In this document: positions 11,501-20,972 of the stretch, piece by piece
How the letters are laid out: every line of letters begins with the position of its first letter
How positions within the stretch are numbered: the stretch's first letter is position 1
DNA from: Chondrosia reniformis
Lineage: Eukaryota; Porifera; Demospongiae; Chondrillida; Chondrillidae
NCBI GenBank assembly: GCA_947172415.1
Contig: OX359194.1
Location: 620,001-684,000, forward strand
Length of the DNA stretch: 64,000 bases
Direction: 5' to 3'
Made by a program: the position numbers and the translations under genes
Notes under the pieces: model-generated
The model's database searches: none
Told to the model about the DNA's origin: nothing
Seen by the model: only the letters and a program-made list of their open reading frames with translations

Positions 11501-14500
11501 TGGAATTCCCAGAAACGGCTGTCTGACCCAGTAGAGAAGAAGATGAAAGAAGGGAAAAGAAGGAAGAAAAGACTCTTGTATCTTCATCCAAAGCTCTCTT
11601 CAGGTTTAGTTCCCCTTTAGGCTCTTTTACAGAATAGGCATATAGCATGTAGGAAAATGGTTTCTTAGATTTTTCATGTAAATTGCAATATATTTTATTC
11701 AACAGAATTAAATATGCTATACATGATGCCTACAACATGCTTACATGGCTCCTTCACAATTTCATTTCCAGTGTCTATATCCGTTTGAATGTCTTCTGCA
11801 TCACCTTCAAGTTCTGTTAAAGTGCATTCAGGAACTGTTGGATGTTCATTTATTGCAGCAATTTGTATATGTTCTGGTAGAGAATAATATATATTATTCT
11901 TAATTTGTTTTCTTTGTTGTTTTTTTCTAAAAAAATTAGAATAATTATAAATTTGATAACATTAATTGATTTATATACCCTCAGCATGTAGTCATTAATT
12001 AAATGTAATGACATAATGTGTAATTTACTTAAAAAAAGAACACTATAGATTTCCCAAGTTTCATTGAAATATATAATTATATATATCCCTCTATGCGCAA
12101 GATAATTACGTAATGTAGTCATTAATTGAATATACTGACATAAAGTGTAATTTAGTGAATTTCCCTTATTTCATTGAAATATATTATATATATATGATGT
12201 TGAAAAAGAATAAATTTAATGTATTTAAATAGATTTTATTTTTTTCAGCTGCAAATATACATATGGATAGAAAATCAAAACTCACAATAGAAATATAATA
12301 GAAAGGATCACAACCACAATGATCAACACCAGAAGACCCACTACTACGCCTGCTATAATCCCAGTTGAGTCAGGTGAAACTGTAGTTGCAGAGTAATCAA
12401 TAAGAATCAGTCAAAGTTACATCATCTCTAGACAGCCAGTCTACTAAACCTTACTATCAGGAATTGTTGTAAAAACCATCATGGCAGCATCAGGTCCAGT
12501 TCCATTACTATTAATAGCAGCTACAGTAAAATTGTACGTCACTCCAGTCATTAAATTATCCAATAATAATTCAGTTTCTGCTGTCATGTTCATTTGACTT
12601 GATGAATCACCACTTAACTGGTACTTTATCAAATATCCAGTAATTACTCCATTTTGGTCCTTCTCAGCTGGTGGATGCCATCTCAAAATGGCTGATTTAC
12701 TGGATGGTTCTGCTCTTAGATTAAGAGGAGGTCCTCCTGGTACTGTATAACAAAATCATACATTAGAATACTGTAAAACAAACTGTCCTGTGTCTCCTTC
12801 TAATACGTATAAGTGAAGTAAATGACGAAACAGCTATGATCTGTAAGTCACTGTGATTATGAATATCATTTATTGTGAGAGTACAGAGTTTATTGTTGTG
12901 AGAATCATCAAAAATCAGTATCCAATTTACTGATATAGAGTAATATGCACAAAAGTATAACACAATTCACCTGCTGAAGGCATTCTTATAGTGTCTTTAT
13001 TAGAATCACAAGAATCTTCTCCATTTGAAGATGTACATTGAATAGTGTAATTAACATAAGGACTTAAACCATTCACTGTATACTGTAACACTGTACCAGT
13101 TACAGTCTTTGGAGACAGACCATTCACAGTTGTAGACATAGTACACTTGTAAGTAAGAGAAGATGAATTATCTGGTGCAGTGAGTGTGATATTGAGTTGT
13201 GTTGAGGAACTGGCTGACAGTGAAGATATTGAAGGAGCTGTATAAAGACAACACATATCAAGGTATGCATTAGGTGTCGCATTGCTTACGACAGCATATG
13301 ATATGAGACACAGAAATAGACATAACCCTAAACATTCACAGTTAGTCTAGTTCTTAAAGTAATACATATATAAATTTGACAAAATGATATAATATATATA
13401 GCTACAAACTTTTTACAAACATACTTATAGTACCAGTTAACCAGTGATATGAAATACCTTCAGGTCTAGTTCTTCCTGTTCCTGTCACTTCTCCTCCATC
13501 ACTTACATTATTGAAGGCTACTACTCTCACTGTGTACTGTGTGTTAGCTGTTAGACCACTCCATGTAGTAGCTGTAGTAGTTCTCATTGAATGTATTAAT
13601 GTACCATTAAATGTATTATCCATACCATACACTTCATACGTGACTGGTAGTCCTCCAGTGTTAGATGGTGCTGTCCAAGTAACAATCAGTTGGTCACATG
13701 ATCCAGATGGAGGAGATATCATGAGGTTAGTGGGAGCACCTGGAACCGGATACAATATACAATAGCACATTGTAGCAATCATGCTGTATTATAAATAGAC
13801 CTAGAACTTGCATAAAGATTAGGCTTGCTACCTGAATAAGCAAGATAGATTGCAAAATTCTTCTAAGTTCTTGTTACCTAAATTTGAAACTCTCATACTG
13901 TAAGGTCCTTGAACTCCAGCACCAAGGATTTCAGCTGCTACCCAAACATAGTAGGTGGTATTTGGTTGAAGTCCAGTCAGTGTAGCTGATGTTGCTATAA
14001 TTCCTGGTGTCTTCATAGCATCAGATGGTGGATCTGTTTCAGTACCTGGTTTAGTTGAATACCTAACTACATATGATATATTATACATTGGATTAATTAC
14101 TGCAGTCCATGAAACAGTCAAAGATGTTCCACTTTGAGTTAATCTGACTCCTTGTACTTGAGATGGTGTAGTCACACCTGGTGATGGTTGAGGGGATGCA
14201 GTTAGAACTGGTGATGTGACTAGTGATGTAGTTGAAGATTGTACAGATACAGTTTCTAATTTTTTTTTAAGAAATGGAAAAAATAACAATATTCACTCAT
14301 TGTAGTTAGTGAACAAATTATGGATATCATCACATGTACTGTAACTGTATATAGTATAATTTAAAGGCTCTCTTATTATTATATTTAAGGAGCAAAATCC
14401 AGATGTGATATAGGGCTAACATACAGGATTGATTCACATGCACATCGCTTCTATGTTTCTTTGTAATTCCTGATGCTGTAGTTACTGTTATAGCACTGCC

Positions 14501-16847
14501 ATAATACTACTTCTAACTAATTAAATCTTTTTGCTCTTATATTTAGAAAAGTGCATGAAAAACCTAATCAAGTATAACAATAAACGCATAACTGATGATT
14601 GTTGTGATTTATGAGGTGATAATTAATAATACATTGCATAGGGTGAACATACCTAATAGACAGTATTACTGTACTCTCTGTTACCTAATAATATTATGTT
14701 TCCATAGTGATAATTAATGTATTATAATATCTGAAACTTCTGATTAAAAGTACACACATTTCTACCTAGGACAACTGGATATACTGTAGACATAGAACTA
14801 TTAAGATCCACTATACAGCTGTATGTTGTAGCATGGATTCGCTGGAATGATGAGATAAGTAGTATCCTATAGTTTCCTCCTGTAGTAAAATATATAAGCA
14901 TTTATATATGCGCATTACCTAGGACAACTGGATATACTGTAGACATATTGCTCTTATGATCCACTATACAACTGTATGTTGTAGCATGAATTGGTTGGAA
15001 TGATGAGATATATAGTGTCCTATAGTTTCCTCCTGTAGTAGAAACCTCTCCTTCAGTTTCTGAAACTCGGCTCCTAGGATCACCAGTGAACCAATCCTTA
15101 AATGCATTAGTCCTTCGACATTCTAACTTTACAGGTTGACTGAGGGTAGGTGTTATAGTGATAGTAGTAGTTGGATCATCAGTCCTTCCAACTATTAAGG
15201 TGATGTTTGCTGATGGATTAACTATAGAATTTGAATTTTCAATAGATTACACTGCAAATATAACATTAACACACTTTATTTGAGAATAAAATTATATTCC
15301 AGTGGAGGTAGCTGTTGATATACAAACTAACAATAGAATTGGAAATATATTAAAACTTGAGCTATGGGATATATACTTATATACAATTACAATCAGCAGC
15401 AGTTTCACATGTACAAAATTAAGACAATAGTGTAAGTAAAGGAATGTGATATCATCATTTGAAAGATATGCATAACAAATAAGAGCCAAACACAAACATT
15501 TTCCAAAAATCCAACTACAGTAGATGTATTTATATAAGCGAAAAGAGTTAACAACCAACGTCTTGTATATAAGACAAAGTCTTAATTACCGTGGAACCAG
15601 TGATCAATGTATCTCACAGCCATTCAAATAGAAAAAACTCCAAAGAAGTATAAGTATGTACAGTATTATAATGTATACTGAGTGGGTGGGGATAATATAT
15701 ATAATGATATTATATATCGCAAATGGCATCAGACAGATTGGCTGTGGTACGGGAAATTTTCGTGTTCGGAAATTTTCGAGGGAAAAATTATCGTGTTAAA
15801 ATATTTTCGTGGTCTGGGGGTTACCACGATATTGTACAAGGTGTTATTACCAATGCCATTATTCGTTGTTAAATATATTTCGTGCGATAAATTTTCGAGG
15901 TTTGAACCAACCACGAAAATATTTTAACAACGAAAATTTCCCGAATTACGGTATATCAAATATTTAATTTGGCATATATAGATATACTGAGTTACTGACT
16001 TATTATTGATCGACGTCATGTTTACAATATAATATACAAATAGTAAACAACAACAATAATTGGATTATAATTAGATTACTTTAAAGCCATACATGAATTT
16101 TGTGGTTTCAGGATTATTGTCCAGCACAATAAATTTACCATATTCACAAGTGTATATACGCATATTATTCAGGCCAGTATAGTCAACTCGTTGTATATAT
16201 CATGAAAATTCAACTCAATTAGCTAATAGCAATCCAAATGTTTGTTGCACTGAACAGATAATTATATTTTCACTTCCTTGCTATTTTTGTTACTATAATA
16301 GTGTTAGTCAAGGAATACTTTACTCATTAGGACAACATTAGAGAGATAAGTATCTAATCATTCAATTTGAATGAGCATAGGATCTGTTTCTATAATTTAA
16401 GAACCCAACTCATTAAACATGGCCCCCAATATTTGGCACAACCTTTTTAACAAAATGGTATAAACATGTTAGAAACTGCATATGAAAGAATAAACGGTCA
16501 AGATAATCGAGCTTTCGTCGATATCGTCTGAGTGAGCATCGCTGGACTACTGATATATATATACACTACATAGATACAGATGCTATTCCAGTCTATGTAA
16601 GGGTAACCGTTAGGTCTTTTTCCTGTATTTTAAGCCAAATTTAAATCGAAACTAAAATTACGGTTGACTATATAAGACGACTGATAACAACTTATAAACC
16701 TGTAATTCGTTATACGTGTAGTAAACAAACATTTTTAGTAACAAACATGTTTACGTACATACGTACATGTAGCTCTACACCCCTAAACTCACCTAAATTC
16801 GTTCCAAACACGCAAATTATAAGACAATGTAAATAATGCCTGATCAT
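5592..16847 (-). CDS. Gene B: receptor-type protein tyrosine phosphatase (Ig + 4 FN3 + TM + D1 + D2)
   Basis: A single-pass cell-surface phosphatase expected to remove phosphate from phosphotyrosine proteins. I built 24 exons with consistent phases, 3627 nt in total (about 1208 aa), from ATG at 16845-16847 to TAA at 5592-5594. A further in-frame 114-nt cassette is possible. Domains in order: signal peptide (aa 1-18), Ig (about 19-119), FN3-1 (120-245), FN3-2 (246-339), FN3-3 (340-428), FN3-4 (429-524), membrane span (about 530-555), juxtamembrane (556-616), D1 (617-900), D2 (to 1208). The order resembles LAR-type or R2B RPTPs, but the FN3 and Ig counts match no vertebrate member I can name. 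Gene C is a near-identical tandem copy. The model comes from reading splice sites by eye; transcript support is not available. Confidence 0.88.
7191..7530. mobile_element. Inverted-repeat element in gene B D2 intron
   Basis: Ends tagttgccaact (7191-7202) and agttgacaacta (7519-7530) are inverted repeats with one mismatch. The interior has a CCGGGA-rich segment and no coding frame. The same element lies at the same place in gene C (about 20052-20388) but not in D or E. No clear target-site duplication was found. Confidence 0.45.
7751..7980. repeat. Dispersed ~200-bp repeat, copy 1
   Basis: Core phrases: gatcactgatgaagggtgga, cggctgtctgacccagtgga, atcttcatccaaagctctct, ggtttagttcccctatagg. Seven copies lie in different introns (7751, 11432, 20606, 24970, 36799, 38495, 50680), all in the same orientation relative to the genes. 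It has no open reading frame; its purine-rich middle (gaagaagatgaaagaaggga) is distinctive. A short interspersed element is likely, but I see no clear polymerase III boxes. Confidence 0.65.
8302..11370 (-). other. Gene B phosphatase domain D1 (motifs intact)
   Basis: Exons: 11270-11370, 10795-10876, 10554-10627, 10309-10342, 10146-10243, 9811-9939, 9534-9694, 9010-9145, 8302-8451. Motifs in order: KKKNRYLNI (substrate-recognition loop), [21 protein letters not shown] (general-acid Asp) and [10 protein letters not shown] (P-loop). The catalytic Cys codon is at 9536-9538; the following Ser is split across the 9534/9145 junction. MVQSLEQYVF carries the Q-loop Gln. One residue is missing from the [13 protein letters not shown] segment compared with D and E (here [12 protein letters not shown]). 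All residues needed for catalysis appear present. Confidence 0.87.
8542..8679. mobile_element. 38-bp perfect inverted repeat element, gene B
   Basis: Arms 8542-8579 and 8642-8679 are exact reverse complements around 62 bases, a 138-base foldback. A nested hairpin lies in the loop (gaccc...gggtc). Gene C has the same structure at about 21863-22000 with both arms intact and one loop substitution (8600 region, tcg versus ttg). A MITE or a hairpin RNA are both possible. Confidence 0.7.
11432..11665. repeat. Dispersed ~200-bp repeat, copy 2
   Basis: Same family as 7751-7980, in the intron between the juxtamembrane and first D1 exons of gene B. The gene C equivalent is 24970-25205. Confidence 0.65.
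14766..14879 (-). other. Gene B in-frame half-Ig cassette exon
   Basis: A duplicate of the last third of the Ig exon ([11 protein letters not shown] ... YPVVLG). Its acceptor ACTACAG|GAGG is sequence that is coding (ThrThrGly) in the parent exon. It is 114 nt, phase 1-1, with a GTAGAA donor, so it can be included or skipped freely. Included, it would add 38 residues holding only one Cys of the Ig pair. Genes C (28246-28359) and A (frameshifted) have it too; D and E do not. Confidence 0.5.
15750..15951. mobile_element. 202-bp MITE-like element with TA target duplication, gene B only
   Basis: Gene A keeps the empty site (gtggtatatcaaat near 1240-1253). Gene B has the same flanks split by 202 bp with TA on both sides (15748-15749, 15952-15953). 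Near-terminal inverted repeats are cgggaaattttcgt (15750-15763) and acgaaaatttcccg (about 15930-15943), and an inner pair around taaaatattttcgtgg is also inverted. No transposase is encoded. A TA duplication fits Tc1/mariner-type mobilisation. Confidence 0.65.
16404..16434 (-). mobile_element. LINE scar in gene B intron 1
   Basis: Left target-site copy aagaacccaa followed by ctcattaaacatggccccc and then ggcacaac. This equals the gene A insertion with its forward part and right target copy deleted. The same scar lies in gene C near 29746-29782. Confidence 0.6.
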
Positions 16848-17660
16848 ACTTCCAAACTGAGCAGCTAATTCGAGTGATCAATCTATCCTGGAGATTATTA
16901 ATATAGCAAACAGGCTGATGACGTCAGAATATTAATAAATGAGTCTGCCTAAGTTGTGTGGCTGTACATGTGTCGAGTATTATAAGGTTTCTGATGTAGC
17001 CAGAGGTCACACTGTGAAAATGAATAATATAAACAACTAACAATGAAAATTCACTATTTTTCCAGTTCTTAATAACAAATCCTTAACTACACTTACTGGC
17101 ATATGAATACTGTAATGCTGTTATATAATGTGTGTGTTTTTATATTAATAGGCATTCATCAAATCTACATGTCACACTTTGTGGGAGAGGCCATATTACG
17201 GCTGCACCACCAACCACCCATCTAATAATAATAAGTATACATAGAGCGCCCACCCTTGGCACAGGAGAGGTCAACTTAATTACATTGCATTGACTATTGA
17301 GGCATAGGCATAATTATTATTTTTTGTATATAGTCCAGAAATATGAAGGTGGGTAAGGACAAATATAAGGAAATGTTACTATTCTGCTAACACTTGTATA
17401 CAAGCATGTTTCAAGAGTGCATATGAATTAGATATTATAGAAAGAACACATTTTATTGAGCATACAAGTAGTCACAACTTGATCACAAGGGAATTTACTA
17501 ATTCAAACTCAACTCTCATGAGAATGTATACTATTATACTGTATATAATTATAAACTGTATAGCTGCACTATTATATTCCTAAAACATATAGCCATATAT
17601 AGGTGATTATGTACTTTGTAAGTATAAGATTCCAAACATGAATAAAACTGGAACATGCAT
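16848..17660. promoter_or_regulatory. Upstream region of gene B
   Basis: No gene is seen. It is similar to 3491-4160, with some extra sequence (about 17041-17150) that gene A lacks but gene C shares. TGACGTCA occurs near 16918-16925. Promoter position not determined. Confidence 0.35.
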
Positions 17661-17669
17661 GTTTAACTG

Positions 17670-17945
17670 TAGCTCAGTGGAAAAGTACTGGTGGCTATGG
17701 CCAGATGTCCTGGGTTCGATCCCCAGTAATGGCTTTGCTCCCCAGTAATGGCTTTGCTCCTCAATAATTGCTTTGCTCCCCAGTAATGGCTTTGCTCCCC
17801 AGTAATGGCTTTGCTCCCCAGTAATGGCTTTGCTCCCCAGTAATGGCTTTGCTCCCCAGTAATGGCTTTGCTCCCCAGTAATGGCTTTGCTCCCCAGCAA
17901 TGGCTTCAGTAATGGCTTTGCTCCCCAGTAATATTAATGGCTTTT
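17670..17945 (+). mobile_element. tRNA-derived SINE with about 11 minisatellite units, locus 2
   Basis: A box 17670-17680, B box 17713-17723, then about 11 copies of the 19-bp unit to about 17935. It has the same terminal sequence as locus 1 (cagcaatggcttcagtaatgg, then an interrupted last unit). It lies in the gap between genes B and C. Confidence 0.75.
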
Positions 17946-18453
17946 TTGTGCTTTTCCTTTTCATAAATTTTTTGCTTACTTACTATTTAGAAAGGTTTAC
18001 AAGGAAAGAGTGCTTCATGAGATCTGTACTATTTTGCATCAAATTCAGATTGAAATCCAGCTGTACCAGCCCATGATCATGAGTTGAGATGGCCATGGAA
18101 GATCACTGACTTTAATCATCGTACACAATTTGGATGTACTTGGACTGTCTCACACTGATCAAGCAATCTATTCCTACAAACTGTCGATGCCAAACCGTCC
18201 AAGTGATGTTTATTATTAAAATTAATACCATCGTTCAAAAGGGAGTGTGCATACCACCACATGCACCTTAATTGACATGCTATTATAATTCAAATTCTCC
18301 TGCAGTGTAAAGGTCGTTTATAAAGGTTCCACACATCATATTATTGTTAAAGAATCTGTCAAAGATTTACACAACCTTAAAATTAATTATATATTTATCT
18401 AGATAGTCCCAACATAATATTGTTAAACTGTAGAGTGTCTGAGTATCAGAGAA

Positions 18454-20972
18454 TTAAACAACTTTAAAATTAGCATAATTATCAAAGGATTTGATGTAGG
18501 CTTGAAGCATTTCATAACATAACTTGTACTGTTCCTGCATGGAGAAAGAGACAGTAAAGAGGTATAGAAATTATTGATTGTATGATGGTATGTTTGTATG
18601 CAGTAAACTCACCACAGTGGAGACCATGTTTGGTCTTTGCACTCTCGTGGTTTTGACAGTCTGAAATATGTCAACTTCCCTTTCAACTTTAACTCTCTCA
18701 ATCTCGGTCATGACAGTAATAAATACACCAGTACGACCCATGCCATCACTGCAAAGTATATAAATTTTAAAGTATACTTAAAATTTATGGTTGCTTGAAA
18801 TCAGCCACACACTATATATAGAATTAATTTCAATTCTGCCATTTTCAGTTTAACATTACTCACTCGCACATGACAATGACAGGTTTTTCTGATCCACACT
18901 GCATCTTCTCTACATCTGCAATCATCGTCATTAATGGAGTCATTTGAACAGGACCGTCAGCCTTCCAGTCACTTGAGTGAAACAAGGTCAACTCCATAGA
19001 ATTAGAATCAGGCTTGAAATCAAAATTGACAAAATATTGAATGAATGTCGCCTAACAATTTGTATATACATACATAATAGATTCTCTTGTATACAATACG
19101 GTTCATAAAAAAGGTAACGTGGTTAACGCTTGCCAGTTACCAGATTTCAGTTAACTTTTAACCAAAAACTGGTAAAAGTTAACAGTTAACGGTTAACCGT
19201 TTTCTGTTAACGTATTGTCGTAGCGCAATACATTGTATTGTACATTTTGCATGGCTATACCTTTCTCCTATCTGAAACATTTAGAGTGTAGGTAGTGTAA
19301 CCTTGATGGTTTTCATTGTACATCAGGTCTACTTTGAGAAAGCTGTACTCGGCTGTCCTAATCTTTCCACTTGGCCAAAATTGTACACAAAATTCCTATG
19401 ATAATATACACAAAGAAAGGAATATAAATATAAAAGGAAAAGTTATATCTATAATTATAACAGTCAATAATATAAGTGTGTATGTGTAAGTTGCATCAAG
19501 TATTATAAAGATTATATACGTATTACCGTATGTGGAATGTTTTTGAGATGAATTTTGCAAACATTTATTTTGTAAATTTTAACGATGCTGCCACCTTACA
19601 TTTTTAACAAATTTAGAAATTCAGTGTTAGTCACTTATTGGGAGTAATAACAAGGATAGTTATGGCTTATTTAAGCAAAATATTTAATTAATCTAAAATG
19701 TTTTATATCACTGATATGTATGTATACCTCTTCAGTTTCCTTCAAGTCACACAGTAGTACAATCACAGAAGTCTTCAACTGCCAGACCACTTCCCATAAG
19801 TCATCTCTAGTGTGCATCAGTGGAGACTGAGCAGCTATAAAGGCTCCTGGAGTGGAGTAGCTCTATAGAGTATACGTATATAGGATTAAAGAGATGTTCA
19901 GTGTTTTCATGATATAAAAATAAAATTAATAAATGTCAGAAACTGTGGATAAAACAACAGAGCTGAAATTCATTGGTCATTAAATGTAGACCCAAATTAT
20001 CATTATTAAATATAGCTTTGAGAATATGCAATACATATTACGTATATACTGTAGTTGCCAACTTTCCAAAATTAACTTCAGGGACACCTTGTGTGTAGGC
20101 ATAAATTGATTACATAATATGTTATGCCATCATATAAAAATGGAGGGGAGGTAGCGGTCTGGGGTACGTGAGACTATTTGAGGGCCTGTTTTCCTTGAGA
20201 AGTGTTGTTTGCGTTTAAATTTGTCGGTGTAAAACCAACACACAAGGGAGGCTAACATCCTAGGCATTTTTCTGTTGGGGATTAAAACCTTGAATAAATA
20301 CCTGGGATAAAGTAGCTTTCATCTGGGACATGGGACACAGCTTATTTTCTGGGACTGTCCTGGGCAATCCCGGACAGTTGACAACTATGACAATATGGTA
20401 CCATAAGGCACACACTCCAAGCTTACACTTACATTGATTGAAGAGGCATTAAAATAATCATTTCCATTCTCTGGAGTCCGTCCAGAAATGTGTATGTAGT
20501 TTAGGGAATCTATATATGGGCGTGCATATAAATACAGTCATACGAAATGAACAAATTACATACATATATGTGCATATATTTATCTGTTGTATTTTATTAT
20601 CTAAACAGGCAAAGGATTCACAGAAGATCAAGATAAAGAAATAGACAACAGACTCCCAGGATCACTGATGAAGGGTGGAATTCCCAGAAACGGCTGTCTG
20701 ACCCAGTGGAGAAGAAGATGAAAGAAGGGAAAAGAAAGAAGAAAAGACTCCTGTATCTTCATCCAAAGCTCTCTTCAGGTTTAGTTCCCCTATAGGCTCT
20801 TTTACAGATTAGGCATATAGCATGTAGGAAAATGGTATCTTAGATTCTTCACATGTCACAGTTTCAACTCACAGGGGAACTTTTCATTGTATCTGTTTTT
20901 CCAAGCAATTGCACTCTCCTGGGAATACTCTATATCATCACTGCAAACACTCTTTGACACGCTACTCAAAGT
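18454..20972 (-). other. Gene C phosphatase domain D2 (degenerate)
   Basis: Exons: 20873-20972, 20433-20509, 19728-19862, 19261-19395, 18864-19012, 18613-18748, 18454-18534. The same CDDGMGRTG and WKADG replacements as gene B are present, so the degeneration predates the duplication. Confidence 0.82.

Larger units (their letters stand above)
15222..16792. other. Gene B intron 1
   Basis: No coding sequence is seen. It contains a small inverted-repeat element (15750-15951) and a LINE scar (about 16404-16434). A hydrophobic frame at 15292-15558 looks like a signal peptide, but it lacks the conserved downstream donor and is not kept in gene A. Confidence 0.5.
11745..16847 (-). other. Gene B ectodomain, membrane and juxtamembrane exons
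   Basis: Exons: signal 16793-16847; Ig 14919-15221; optional half-Ig 14766-14879; FN3 at 13878-14255, 13458-13739, 12971-13237 and 12455-12742; membrane span 12286-12379; juxtamembrane 11745-11926. Every Ig and FN3 exon is phase 1-1, so each can be lost or repeated without breaking the frame. The FN3 exons show the usual Trp (SWTA, TWTAP) and Tyr ([23 protein letters not shown]) landmarks and many N-glycosylation sequons. The membrane exon reads [20 protein letters not shown]. Confidence 0.85.

Noticed and set aside
13511..13765. Plus-strand frames opposite FN3 exons (also 27009-27245 and 48827-49048)
   Set aside because: Antisense shadows of the conserved FN3-2 exon.
15292..15558. Alternative signal-peptide exon for gene B
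   Set aside because: Hydrophobic, but it is AT-rich intron, not kept in gene A, and the exon at 16793-16847 has the conserved phase and donor.
15682..15927. Overlapping plus and minus frames near 15.7-15.9 kb
   Set aside because: They lie within the foldback MITE; inverted repeats produce frames on both strands.
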